Below, one piece after another: positions 33,968 through 41,266 of a stretch of DNA of 41,266 nucleotides. The position numbers and the translations under genes were made by a program. Under the pieces are notes generated by a model, which did no database searches, was not told the origin of the DNA, and worked only from the letters and a program-made list of their open reading frames with translations. This stretch comes from Candidatus Brocadia sp. (lineage in GTDB: Bacteria; Planctomycetota; Brocadiia; Brocadiales; Brocadiaceae). How positions within the stretch are numbered: position 1 is the stretch's first letter; each line of letters opens with the position of its first letter. The stretch covers positions 1-41,266 of the forward strand of contig JAUQXU010000041.1 in assembly GCA_030837935.1 (NCBI GenBank), written 5' to 3'.

Positions 33968-35393
33968 TCTCCAACTCCTTTCTCAATTGCTGAAGAAGCT
34001 CATCACTCTTTCGAAATGATTCGTGAATCATCGTTACCAGTTCCGCACTTGAATATGTGTGTTTTTCGTTTGGCGTATGTGGATTTTTTATGTCGAGGTT
34101 ATGGCCGTTCGCGATAATCGTATCAATAGAAACCTTCCACGCCCGCTCATTCTCTTTTCGCTTCTTCCACCACTTCTTAAGACCGTCAAACTCGCTTTTC
34201 TGGATCGGCTTCGTTTTGCTGTATGCCTTAACGCCTTCGGGCAGTTTGTGTTCCCAGTACCAGATTTCCTTCGTCGGCTTGCCTTTTTCAAAGAAAAGCA
34301 GGTTCGTGGCAACGCTGGCGTAAGGTTGAAAAACTGAATTCGGCAAACGCACGACGGTGTGCAGATTGCAGTTTTCCAAGAAATGCTGGCGAATGCGCTG
34401 TTTTACGCCGTCGCCGGTCAGCGATCCATCTGGCAGGACAATACCGGCACGGCCACCGTCCCTCAAATACCGCACCATGAGCATTAAGAACAAATCGGCG
34501 CTTTCTGTCGTGCGAAAATTCTGGGGAAAGTTAGTCTCTGCCCCATCGGTAACCGAGGCGCCAAAAGGTGGATTGGCAAGAATTACATCAACCCTGTCTT
34601 TCTGGCCTATCGAGGTGTATTCGCGGTTAAGGCTGTCGGTATAATCCACATTCGGCACTTCAATGTCGTGCAATATCAAATTGGTTACGCAGAGCATGAA
34701 GGGAAGCGGTTTAAACTCCATGCCGTGAATGGTCTTCTCCAGCGTCTTGAGGTCGTCAACTCCCTTTACATCTTGTTTACGAATATTTTCTATGGCGCTG
34801 GTCAAAAAGCCTCCGGTTCCGCAGGCGGGATCTAAAACTTTTTCACCTAAGCGAGGGTTAATCATTTCCGTAATAAATTCCGTCAAGGCGCGAGGGGTGT
34901 AAAACTCACCGTAATTCCCGGCGCTCTGCAGATCGCGCAAAATCGTTTCATAAATATCGCCGAACACATGTCGGTCTTCAGCCTTGTTAAAATCAATTTG
35001 ATTTAACGCGTTAACAACTTGACGGATAATTGTCCCGTTCTTCATATAGTTATTCGTGCCGTCAAATATTTCACGAATAATGAGGGCGCGTTTATTGCCA
35101 GAACTCACATCGAGATTTTTAAGCTTTGGTATCAAAGCACCGTCAACAAAGTTTTTAAGCTCATCCCCAGTCATACCCTCGTCATCAGCCGCCCAGTTGC
35201 GCCATTGCAATTTCTTGGGCATCGGGGATGCATATTTGTCATTAAGAAGTTCCAGCTCTTTGTCCTTATCATCCAGAATCTTGAGGCTGAGCATCCAGCC
35301 TAATTGCTCAATGCGCTGTGCGTCTCCGGACACGCCTGGATCCTTGCGCATGATGTTCTGTAATGTTTTTATAATATTCCCGATGTTTTTCAT
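33960..35393 (-). CDS. hsdM: Type I restriction-modification methyltransferase subunit HsdM
   Basis: This adenine-N6 methyltransferase subunit has 477 residues. An N-terminal helical HsdM domain (about 1-140) leads to GDIYETILRDLQSAGNYGEFYTPRALTEF. The SAM motif DPACGTGGF is at 188-196 and the catalytic motif NPPF at 274-277, both intact. It should methylate adenine at the HsdS target and protect host DNA. The ATG at 35393 has AGGGGG just upstream. It is separated from hsdR by 162 bases containing a palindromic repeat, and is followed by rhuM with an eight-base overlap. Confidence 0.95.
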   Translation of the reverse strand: MKNIGNIIKTLQNIMRKDPGVSGDAQRIEQLGWMLSLKILDDKDKELELLNDKYASPMPKKLQWRNWAADDEGMTGDELKNFVDGALIPKLKNLDVSSGNKRALIIREIFDGTNNYMKNGTIIRQVVNALNQIDFNKAEDRHVFGDIYETILRDLQSAGNYGEFYTPRALTEFITEMINPRLGEKVLDPACGTGGFLTSAIENIRKQDVKGVDDLKTLEKTIHGMEFKPLPFMLCVTNLILHDIEVPNVDYTDSLNREYTSIGQKDRVDVILANPPFGASVTDGAETNFPQNFRTTESADLFLMLMVRYLRDGGRAGIVLPDGSLTGDGVKQRIRQHFLENCNLHTVVRLPNSVFQPYASVATNLLFFEKGKPTKEIWYWEHKLPEGVKAYSKTKPIQKSEFDGLKKWWKKRKENERAWKVSIDTIIANGHNLDIKNPHTPNEKHTYSSAELVTMIHESFRKSDELLQQLRKELEIG

Positions 35394-35434
35394 TATTACC
35401 CCCTACGCTCAATTTCATTAAGTTAGTCCTATTA

Positions 35435-35523
35435 AGTCTCCCTTAATAAAGGGGGATTCAGGGGGTTGTGTTTTTTGGGAATTCTTTACAACCCCCTTTG
35501 CCCCCTTTTCTAAGGGGGATTTT
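35435..35523. repeat. Palindromic insertion between hsdR and hsdM
   Basis: Two arms of about 35 bases (stretches of ccctt...aaagggggatt...gggggttgt on the left and their complement on the right) are separated by about 17 bases, so the tract can form a long hairpin. A related ccccc...aaaggg palindrome lies inside tsaB at 38909-38932. Non-autonomous palindromic elements of this kind are widespread in environmental genomes. Its position may weaken read-through from hsdR into hsdM. Confidence 0.75.
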
Positions 35524-35555
35524 TACGGTTGGCAGTTTAACTTAATGACACACCC

Positions 35556-37961
35556 TTACGCTGCTGTATAGAGTTCATGCTCCAGTTCTTCAATGACAAG
35601 AAGATACTGATCTCTCCCGCCGAAAATTTGCACGATTTCCGTGGGTGTCCCGATTTGATTAAACGGTTCTATTCTCAAAATTGCAAGGTCTTCAATATTT
35701 TCAATGCCCTCATCAGCATATTTATCCAGGAGCGCCTCAATAACCTTCCGCGCCTTCTCCCCATATTTCGTGAAATAATTGCGCTTCTTTACATTTTCCG
35801 CGCGCTCCCGCCGGGTAAGCGCAGGCATGTCCCACGCAATGTGGCAGATAAGGTCAAAGACATCCAAATCCTTTTTTGCTTCTGTCATCAGGTTTTCCGG
35901 AATAATCCCATGTGATTCCAATTCATCGATAACCGCTTTCTTCTTATGTGCGATGTTCCATCGGGCAAGAAAATCATCGAGGGATTGGAACTCCTGCAAG
36001 ATGCCCTTCTTTGTGTAATCCTTGAGGCTTTCTGTGATAAGTTTTCCGTTCGCATCCAGATGCTGAATCCGTTCGTTTAACACCGAAACATCTACTCCAG
36101 CCACATATACCTTCTGCCTGGGCTCAGACACAATTTCACCGCCTTGAATAATTTCCGGTTGTGTGGGATATTTAACCGATCCTATTTTCTCAAAATCCAC
36201 AGGCTGACCGGTTTCCGGATCAATGATCTCCTGGTCTTCTTCTGGATGAATATCCCGATCCGTTAATTCTTCCTCGCCTTTAACTTCCCTGATCATAACA
36301 GGGTCGCCGTCAAAAGCCGGATCCGCGAAAAGATCCGTCACATTGCGGAAGTCCATAATGGCAAAGAACGTCTTATCGTACTCTTCGTTAATACGAGTCC
36401 CGCGTCCGATGATCTGCTTGAACTCGGTCATTGACTTGATATTTGAATCAAGCACGATCAATTTGCAGGTCTGCGCATCAACGCCGGTAGTCATCAATTT
36501 CGACGTGGTAGCGATAACAGGATATCGCTCCTCAGGATTTATGAAATTATCCACTTCGCGCTTACCTTGCTCATCATCACCGGTTATTCGCATAATATAC
36601 TTGTGGTTCTCAAGCGCCAAATCCGAGTTCTCAATAGCCAGTGCCTGTCTCATGCGCTCGGCGTGTTCAATATCCACACAAAATACTATTGTTTTATCGA
36701 AGCGATTCGTTTTCCTCAAATACTCTGATACTTTCCTGGCGACAATCTTCGTTCTCTCATCAATCACTAAATTTCTATCAAAGTCTTTGATGTTATAAAT
36801 ACGATCCTCAATCTCATTGCCGTCTCTATCTTTTTTCCCGGCTTCCGGACGCCATCCTTCAAGGTCAGTATTAAGTCCGACGCGGATAACTTTGTAAGGA
36901 GCTAAAAAACCGTCCTCGATCCCTTGTTTCAGGGTATAGGTATAAATAGGTTCACCGAAGTATGCGATATTGGAAATCTCTTTTGTTTCCCGCGGTGTTG
37001 CAGTAAGGCCGATATGCGTCGCGGAACTAAAATAATCAAGTATCGCCCTCCATGCACTATCAGCGGCCGCGCTTCCACGATGGCACTCATCAACAACCAC
37101 AAGATCAAAAAAATCTCTGCTGAATTCTTTGTACGCATCCTTGTCTTCATTGTAGTTTGTTAACCCTTGATAAAGGGCAAGGTAAATTTCAAACGCCTTG
37201 TCGATCTTTTTCTTTTTGATGACCGTCATTCGGCCTTTAAAATGTTTAAAGTCATTGCGCTTGGTTTGATCGATAAGCACATTTCGATCCGCTAAAAAAA
37301 GAATCCGTTTCTTCCTGCCATTTTTCCAAAGCCGGTATATTATCTGAAAAGCTGTATAGGTTTTTCCCGTCCCGGTAGCCATTACAAGAAGAACTCTGTT
37401 CTCACCACGTGCTATTGCTTCAACCGATCTATTAATAGCTATCTGCTGATAGTAGCGGGGTGCACGCCCTGATCCGTCAAAAAAGTAATCAAAAGAAGCG
37501 ATCTCCTCCTGCTCGGGCGTTTCAATCCTCTTATACTTTTTATACATCTTCCAAAGCTCAGCAGAAGAAGGGAAGGTGTCTAAAGACAATTCTTTCTCGA
37601 TTTGCTCAGAGAAACCAGATCGATCATGCTGAACAAAGCCATCACCGTTTGAGCTGAAAGCAACCGGAACATCAAGTATCTCTGCATAGCCTAACGCCTG
37701 CTGTAATCCGGCTCCTACGGAATGATTGTTGTCCTTTGCTTCAATAACAGCTATGGGAATATTCGGCTTAAGGTAGAGAATAAAATCAGCACGCTTTCTT
37801 TTGCCCCGGGTGGTCTTGTTGCCTTTGACAAAGATTCGACCGTCAGTAAAAAAGACCTCTTCACGGATTTGCTTTGCAACATCCCATCCGGCTTTAACAA
37901 GCGAAGGAAGAATAAATTGCGTGCAAATATCTCGCTCTGATAAATCTTTTTTATTAGTCAC
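35556..37961 (-). CDS. hsdR: Type I restriction-modification endonuclease/translocase subunit HsdR
   Basis: This motor and nuclease subunit has 801 residues. The N-terminal nuclease shows D59 (RADFILYL), E74 and K76 (AVIEAKD), the D...ExK catalytic set. The helicase core has Walker A MATGTGKT (194-201), DECHRG (291-296) and the later GLTATP, ATTSKLMTTGVD and IIGRGTR motifs of superfamily 2. All key motifs are intact, so restriction should work. The start is GTG at 37961 with AAGGA nine bases upstream; it lies five bases after the stop of a helicase fragment. The downstream palindrome separates it from hsdM, so it may need its own control. Confidence 0.95.
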   Translation of the reverse strand: MTNKKDLSERDICTQFILPSLVKAGWDVAKQIREEVFFTDGRIFVKGNKTTRGKRKRADFILYLKPNIPIAVIEAKDNNHSVGAGLQQALGYAEILDVPVAFSSNGDGFVQHDRSGFSEQIEKELSLDTFPSSAELWKMYKKYKRIETPEQEEIASFDYFFDGSGRAPRYYQQIAINRSVEAIARGENRVLLVMATGTGKTYTAFQIIYRLWKNGRKKRILFLADRNVLIDQTKRNDFKHFKGRMTVIKKKKIDKAFEIYLALYQGLTNYNEDKDAYKEFSRDFFDLVVVDECHRGSAAADSAWRAILDYFSSATHIGLTATPRETKEISNIAYFGEPIYTYTLKQGIEDGFLAPYKVIRVGLNTDLEGWRPEAGKKDRDGNEIEDRIYNIKDFDRNLVIDERTKIVARKVSEYLRKTNRFDKTIVFCVDIEHAERMRQALAIENSDLALENHKYIMRITGDDEQGKREVDNFINPEERYPVIATTSKLMTTGVDAQTCKLIVLDSNIKSMTEFKQIIGRGTRINEEYDKTFFAIMDFRNVTDLFADPAFDGDPVMIREVKGEEELTDRDIHPEEDQEIIDPETGQPVDFEKIGSVKYPTQPEIIQGGEIVSEPRQKVYVAGVDVSVLNERIQHLDANGKLITESLKDYTKKGILQEFQSLDDFLARWNIAHKKKAVIDELESHGIIPENLMTEAKKDLDVFDLICHIAWDMPALTRRERAENVKKRNYFTKYGEKARKVIEALLDKYADEGIENIEDLAILRIEPFNQIGTPTEIVQIFGGRDQYLLVIEELEHELYTAA

Positions 37962-37966
37962 TGCTT

Positions 37967-38272
37967 TTAATCCTTTCTTCTCACCTCAGCCCAAAGTTGG
38001 CTTATTATCAGTCCTGCTTCGATAGTCTTTCCAAGACCGACTTCATCACAAAGGATTGCACCCCTTGAAAGGGGGCAATTAAAGGCAAATAAGACAGCAT
38101 CTATCTGGTGGAAATTAAGGTCAACGGTAGAAGAAGCAAGGATTTGATTTAATTTTGTTAATTCGTGGTATGGACGTTTGAGGGTAAGCTCATGGGCAAG
38201 GATTTTCTGGTAAAATAAAGGAACTTTATTGTTTGATACAGGCAGATTTAATCCCTCCAAATGCCCCGACAT
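37967..38272 (-). pseudogene. N-terminal fragment of an SNF2-family helicase
   Basis: This 101-residue frame matches the start of large SNF2/RapA-like helicases: LNQILASSTVDLNFHQIDAV, then the Walker A motif DEVGLGKT (76-83) and AGLIISQLWAEVRRK. It stops immediately after, where the intact protein would continue for many hundred residues. hsdR starts five bases later, so the rest of the helicase has been replaced by the RM operon or lost. The fragment sits behind a good promoter and may now serve as a leader frame for hsdR. Confidence 0.75.
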
Positions 38273-38432
38273 AAGAAACTGGCCTTTGAGTTTAAAAAAG
38301 TCAGAATTCCCTTATAAGAAAAGATTTTGGATTGTTTTTAAGCATGGTTGATATCATTGATATCTAGACATAGCGAAATGAAAATACCTTACGAACCAAA
38401 AATTTATAATTTACTTAAAATTTCTTTGCCAT

Positions 38433-38461
38433 AATCTACAACTATAAATTACTATTGTCAA
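38433..38461 (-). promoter_or_regulatory. Sigma70-type promoter for the helicase remnant-hsdR operon
   Basis: On the minus strand there is a perfect TTGACA (38456-38461), a 17-base spacer and TAGATT (38433-38438). The leader to the helicase fragment is about 154 bases. A palindromic GATATC-ATT-GATATC tract at 38350-38364 lies within it and could be an operator. Confidence 0.6.
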
Positions 38462-38527
38462 GAAGCAAAAAACAGGTCATTTTGCATGAATTAACTGTTT
38501 TATTTCTGGATTATTTCTGCTATTCTT

Positions 38528-38556
38528 TTGTTATTCAAATTTCCAAAAAATACTAT
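38528..38556 (+). promoter_or_regulatory. Promoter for tsaB
   Basis: On the plus strand TTGTTA (38528-38533), a 17-base spacer and TACTAT (38551-38556) are present. The predicted leader is about 17 bases. This promoter diverges from the restriction-operon promoter 67 bases away; together they account for the 307-base gap. Confidence 0.5.
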
Positions 38557-38579
38557 GATATTTTAATAACCATTTATCT

Positions 38580-39368
38580 ATGAAAGTACTCGGGATAGAA
38601 ACGTCAGGGAATGTTGGCGGAGTTGCCATTTGTGAGGATAGACATATTATCATTGCAAAGGATTTTAGGGCAGGCATGCAACATGGCAAAGAATTGGTTC
38701 CTACTATTAAGAGTGCCCTGAATGAAATCGGCTGGGCACCGAAGGACATTGACCTCGTCGCTGTGGATGTAGGACCTGGCTCATATACAGGGCTACGGGT
38801 AGGTGTGGCCTGTGCAAAGACACTGGCCTACGCCTTACATAAACCCGTCATTGACGTGCCCATATTCGATGTCATATCAGAAAATTATAACCAAAGTATC
38901 CCCCCTATTCCCCCCCCTTCGAAAGGGAGGGATGCAGGAAGTGTGCAAGACATACTCCAAAATAATAATTTCCCAGATGAGTACTATATTTGCCCTATCC
39001 TTGATGCACGGAGAAACCACGTTTACGCATGCATCTACAAGCTTGTCCCTACAAGTCTTGAACAGGGATTGGAAGGAGTTCGGAGGAAAAAGATATCTGA
39101 ATTTCTCGTAATTCAGCCTGAAAAACTTTTATCCATCCTCCCACGGCCGGTAATTATTTTCGGAGATGGTGTTGCACCTTACAGAGAAATATTTCTGCAA
39201 AAGGGCATTTTTATAGACAAAGAAGGGTGGGCATTACCAAAGGTTGAGCATGTTGCTTTACTAGGAGAAAGGATGTTCGAATCGGGGCATCGATGCGAGA
39301 CAGACAAATTATTGCCGCTTTATTTACGACAAGCTGAGGCTATTGAAAGGCGGGAAGGCAAGAAATAG
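38580..39368 (+). CDS. tsaB: tRNA threonylcarbamoyladenosine biosynthesis protein TsaB
   Basis: TsaB is the scaffold partner of TsaD in making t6A37 in ANN-decoding tRNAs. The N-terminal strand MKVLGIETSGNVGGVAI, DLVAVDVGPGSYTGLRVGVACAKTLAYA (59-86) and PILDARRNHVYACIY (139-153) identify it firmly. The 262-residue length exceeds the usual 220-240. The surplus is a proline-rich stretch at residues about 103-131, matching a palindromic repeat in the DNA (38909-38932). The reading frame is intact through it, and the insertion falls in a loop between two strands. No Shine-Dalgarno precedes the ATG, and the gene may be translated from its short leader. Confidence 0.92.
   Translation: MKVLGIETSGNVGGVAICEDRHIIIAKDFRAGMQHGKELVPTIKSALNEIGWAPKDIDLVAVDVGPGSYTGLRVGVACAKTLAYALHKPVIDVPIFDVISENYNQSIPPIPPPSKGRDAGSVQDILQNNNFPDEYYICPILDARRNHVYACIYKLVPTSLEQGLEGVRRKKISEFLVIQPEKLLSILPRPVIIFGDGVAPYREIFLQKGIFIDKEGWALPKVEHVALLGERMFESGHRCETDKLLPLYLRQAEAIERREGKK
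38909..38932. repeat. Palindromic repeat inside tsaB
   Basis: A run of C and its complement around ttcgaa form a palindrome of about 24 bases within the open reading frame. It encodes the IPPPSKGR part of the extra segment of TsaB. It is similar in composition to the arms of the element at 35435-35523. Confidence 0.55.
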
Positions 39369-39440
39369 CTATCTGTCCGCGAATTCACTCAAATAAACAC
39401 GAATGATCACAAATTAGCCGTAAAATTTAAAAACAAAAAA

Positions 39441-39466
39441 GGCCTCTTTTAGAGGCCCTCTTTTTA
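39441..39466. terminator. Bidirectional intrinsic terminator
   Basis: A GGCCTCT/AGAGGCC stem with a three-base loop has T-runs on both strands. It separates convergent tsaB (plus) from the small membrane-protein gene (minus). Confidence 0.8.
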
Positions 39467-39477
39467 TTATGAAAGAA

Positions 39478-39508
39478 GCACGGACAAACAAGTTTGTCCG
39501 TGCCACCC
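39478..39508. repeat. Palindromic repeat, copy 2 (cacggacaaac type)
   Basis: An 11-base arm (cacggacaaac) and its perfect complement are followed by ccaccc. It is a near-identical copy of the tract at 16924-16954, with one base difference inside the right arm. Confidence 0.75.
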
Positions 39509-39551
39509 TTTAATATTGACACTCCTATACGGATATTTGTACAGGTTGTTT

Positions 39552-40004
39552 TTAGCGATTTTTAATTTTTCCCAAGGAAAGCGGCGGTAAATCCATGGAA
39601 AAAGTTTCCTCTACCCGACGCATACCATGCCTACCCTTCAATAATATAACATCAACAACTGCTTTCATTGTCGACTTAGACCTATCATACGTCATCAATA
39701 TCTTACCTATGAAGTACAACTTTAGCGTAATTACCACCGTTAAAGGAATTGTGAAGAACATCGCCTTCGTCTTTGACATCTCTGCGGCAAGATACGGCGT
39801 TACAGAGGTCAGTAAAAATACCATTGTGGCAAATGTGGCAAGGAGAATGAGTCCGATCTTCACCGACATGAATATGACGGCACATTTCATAAAAAGAGAC
39901 CTGTGCGTTTCCTTAAAATTACGAACAGATACCAGCAACTGCCTTGCTTTTTTCTCCAAATTCATAACCCATCTTGTGTCTTCAGAAATTATCGTATGCA
40001 ACAT
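39552..40004 (-). CDS. Small integral membrane protein of unknown function
   Basis: This 150-residue protein has two membrane segments, CAVIFMSVKIGLILLATFA (about 42-60, extending towards 72) and FFTIPLTVVITLKLYFIGKI (about 83-102). A soluble basic N-terminus precedes them and a basic helical C-terminus (about 108-150) follows. No family was recognised. The ATG at 40004 has AAGGGAA nine bases upstream; a TTG at 40022 is less likely. It lies 29 bases after rmlB on the same strand, so it probably shares its transcript. Confidence 0.6.
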   Translation of the reverse strand: MLHTIISEDTRWVMNLEKKARQLLVSVRNFKETHRSLFMKCAVIFMSVKIGLILLATFATMVFLLTSVTPYLAAEMSKTKAMFFTIPLTVVITLKLYFIGKILMTYDRSKSTMKAVVDVILLKGRHGMRRVEETFSMDLPPLSLGKIKNR

Positions 40005-40033
40005 AACACATTCCCTTCTCAATAAATGTGCTT

Positions 40034-41074
40034 CTAACGATTTTGATGCAAACCTGTATCTGGAAACCGGTGACCGTATTGCTTGTTGTAATACTCTATG
40101 AATTCACCGTTCTTTATCCGCTTCCACCACGCCTGGTTATTTGTATACCATTGTATCGTATCTTTGAGACCATTTTCAAATTTTATCTGTGGTTTCCAAC
40201 CCAAAGTCATGAGCTTGGTACAATCTAAGGCATAACGTCTGTCGTGCCCTTCCCTATCTTTCACATGTTCTATCAAAGAACGAGGTTTTTTGAGTTCATC
40301 CAAAATAAGATGCGCTGTATCAATATTATACCGTTCATTTCCTCCTCCAATATTATATACCTCACCATCTTTCCCATGCCACATAAGAAATTCAATAGCG
40401 GCGCAGTGGTCTTCGACATGAACCCAATCCCTTATCTGCTTTCCGTCGCCATACAGTGGAAGATATTTATCCTCCAATGCATTCGTGATAAAGAGTGGGA
40501 TGAATTTCTCGGGATGTTGATTAGGGCCGTAGTTGTTGGATGCCCTGGTGATAATGATTGGTAATCGATATGTTACCCAATAAGCATAAGCCAGCCTATC
40601 CCCCCCAGCCTTACTGGCAGAATAAGGATTACTGGGGTTTAATGCATCCGTCTCCTTAAAAGCGCCCTGATGGGCTGTTCCATAGACCTCGTCCGTAGAT
40701 ATCTGAATAAACTTTTTTACACTGAAACGTCGCGCTGCTTCAAGCAGGACAAAAACACCCTTCATATCAGTGTCAATGAAGTTGCCTGCACTACTAATAC
40801 TCCGGTCAACGTGTGATTCAGCGGCGAAGTTAATGATTGTGTCAATACTTTCCTCTGAAAAGACGTGTTCTAACAACTCCTGGTTACAGATGTCACCCTT
40901 GTAAAATTTAAACCGCTGAGACATCTTTGAGTCATCAACAATATCTTTAAGATTTTCGAGATTTCCCGCATAGGTCAGTTTATCAAGCACGACCGCCCGC
41001 TTGCCTTGAAGAATCATCCGGCGGACAAAGTGACTTCCGATAAAACCTGCACCACCTGTTATAAGCATAGACAT
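40034..41074 (-). CDS. rmlB: dTDP-glucose 4,6-dehydratase
   Basis: This enzyme converts dTDP-glucose to dTDP-4-keto-6-deoxyglucose, the second step towards dTDP-rhamnose and other deoxysugars of surface polysaccharides. It is an extended short-chain dehydrogenase of 346 residues. The NAD-binding loop TGGAGFIGSH is at 6-15, the STDEVYG motif at about 126-132 and the catalytic YSASK at 151-155 (Tyr151, Lys155). AAESHVDRSI and RASNNYGPNQHPEK also match RmlB. The ATG at 41074 has AGGTGG just upstream. The other rml genes are not in the window. Confidence 0.95.
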   Translation of the reverse strand: MSMLITGGAGFIGSHFVRRMILQGKRAVVLDKLTYAGNLENLKDIVDDSKMSQRFKFYKGDICNQELLEHVFSEESIDTIINFAAESHVDRSISSAGNFIDTDMKGVFVLLEAARRFSVKKFIQISTDEVYGTAHQGAFKETDALNPSNPYSASKAGGDRLAYAYWVTYRLPIIITRASNNYGPNQHPEKFIPLFITNALEDKYLPLYGDGKQIRDWVHVEDHCAAIEFLMWHGKDGEVYNIGGGNERYNIDTAHLILDELKKPRSLIEHVKDREGHDRRYALDCTKLMTLGWKPQIKFENGLKDTIQWYTNNQAWWKRIKNGEFIEYYNKQYGHRFPDTGLHQNR

Positions 41075-41099
41075 AAACCACCTGCTCAGTCAGTCAGAT

Positions 41100-41105
41100 A
41101 TTATA
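41100..41105 (-). promoter_or_regulatory. Perfect TATAAT -10 box upstream of rmlB
   Basis: On the minus strand TATAAT is 25 bases before the rmlB ATG. No good -35 hexamer is found at 16-18 bases, so it may rely on an activator. The remaining bases to 41266 hold no gene. Confidence 0.4.
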
Positions 41106-41266
41106 GCCCACGAAATGCGCAAATACTCACAAAAAGATACCTCTTTTAATCTTCTTTTTGTGCTTTTTTGCGTTTTTCTCGGGCTGATTCGTTGCATACT
41201 TATTATACGAAAATTTCCTTCATTTCGATATTCAGACCTTTAATCACGGTCGAACTTATGTAATCT

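Overview
The window is 41,266 bases of bacterial chromosome, AT-leaning, with a Gram-negative envelope: an OmpA-type lipoprotein, an outer-membrane barrel and many signal peptides. A ResB/CcsA (System II) cytochrome c maturation pair, a GlpX-TPR fusion, secreted Ig/fibronectin-like proteins and many short palindromic dispersed repeats fit a planctomycete, possibly an anammox bacterium of the Brocadiales. That placement is inference from gene style only; no rRNA or other marker is present. No tRNA, rRNA, riboswitch or CRISPR array was recognised.

Region 1 (1-8.0 kb, minus strand) holds housekeeping and cell-surface genes: a GlpX-like domain fused to a TPR tail, a small TIGR04282 glycosyltransferase, tyrS, an overlapping yjbQ/CPBP-protease pair behind a good promoter, and a secreted fibronectin/Ig-like protein. 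Region 2 (8.0-14.2 kb, minus) is a tight operon, resB-ccsA-acyP-yggU-ileS, closed by a strong hairpin terminator. Region 3 (14.4-16.9 kb) holds an OmpA-family lipoprotein with a clear promoter, a decayed transposase, a palindromic repeat and a secreted sugar-binding-like protein.

Region 4 (17.0-21.5 kb, plus) is a transport operon: outer-membrane barrel, periplasmic binding protein, fused two-domain permease and ATPase. It resembles ferric-iron uptake, but the substrate is uncertain. Region 5 (21.5-27.0 kb) holds a metallo-beta-lactamase hydrolase coupled to a zinc-ribbon protein, two small genes (one cysteine-rich), a Lon-protease-like domain protein that has lost its catalytic serine and its ATPase, a small secreted protein, a methyltransferase and an aldehyde dehydrogenase.

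Region 6 (27.4-38.5 kb) is the accessory region. It has a GC-rich unrecognised gene, an internally deleted DUF3800 gene, a DUF433 antitoxin-like gene without a toxin, and three copies of a roughly 90-base repeat. It then has a type I restriction-modification operon read right to left: SNF2-helicase fragment, hsdR, a palindromic repeat, hsdM, rhuM, hsdS and a 496-residue protein with a PD-(D/E)XK-like C-terminus. The last four genes overlap by 4-8 bases, so the final unknown protein is translationally coupled to hsdS. It is the best candidate here for an undescribed part of a defence system. Region 7 (38.5-41.3 kb) has tsaB, carrying an in-frame repeat-derived insert, convergent with rmlB and a small membrane protein across a bidirectional terminator.
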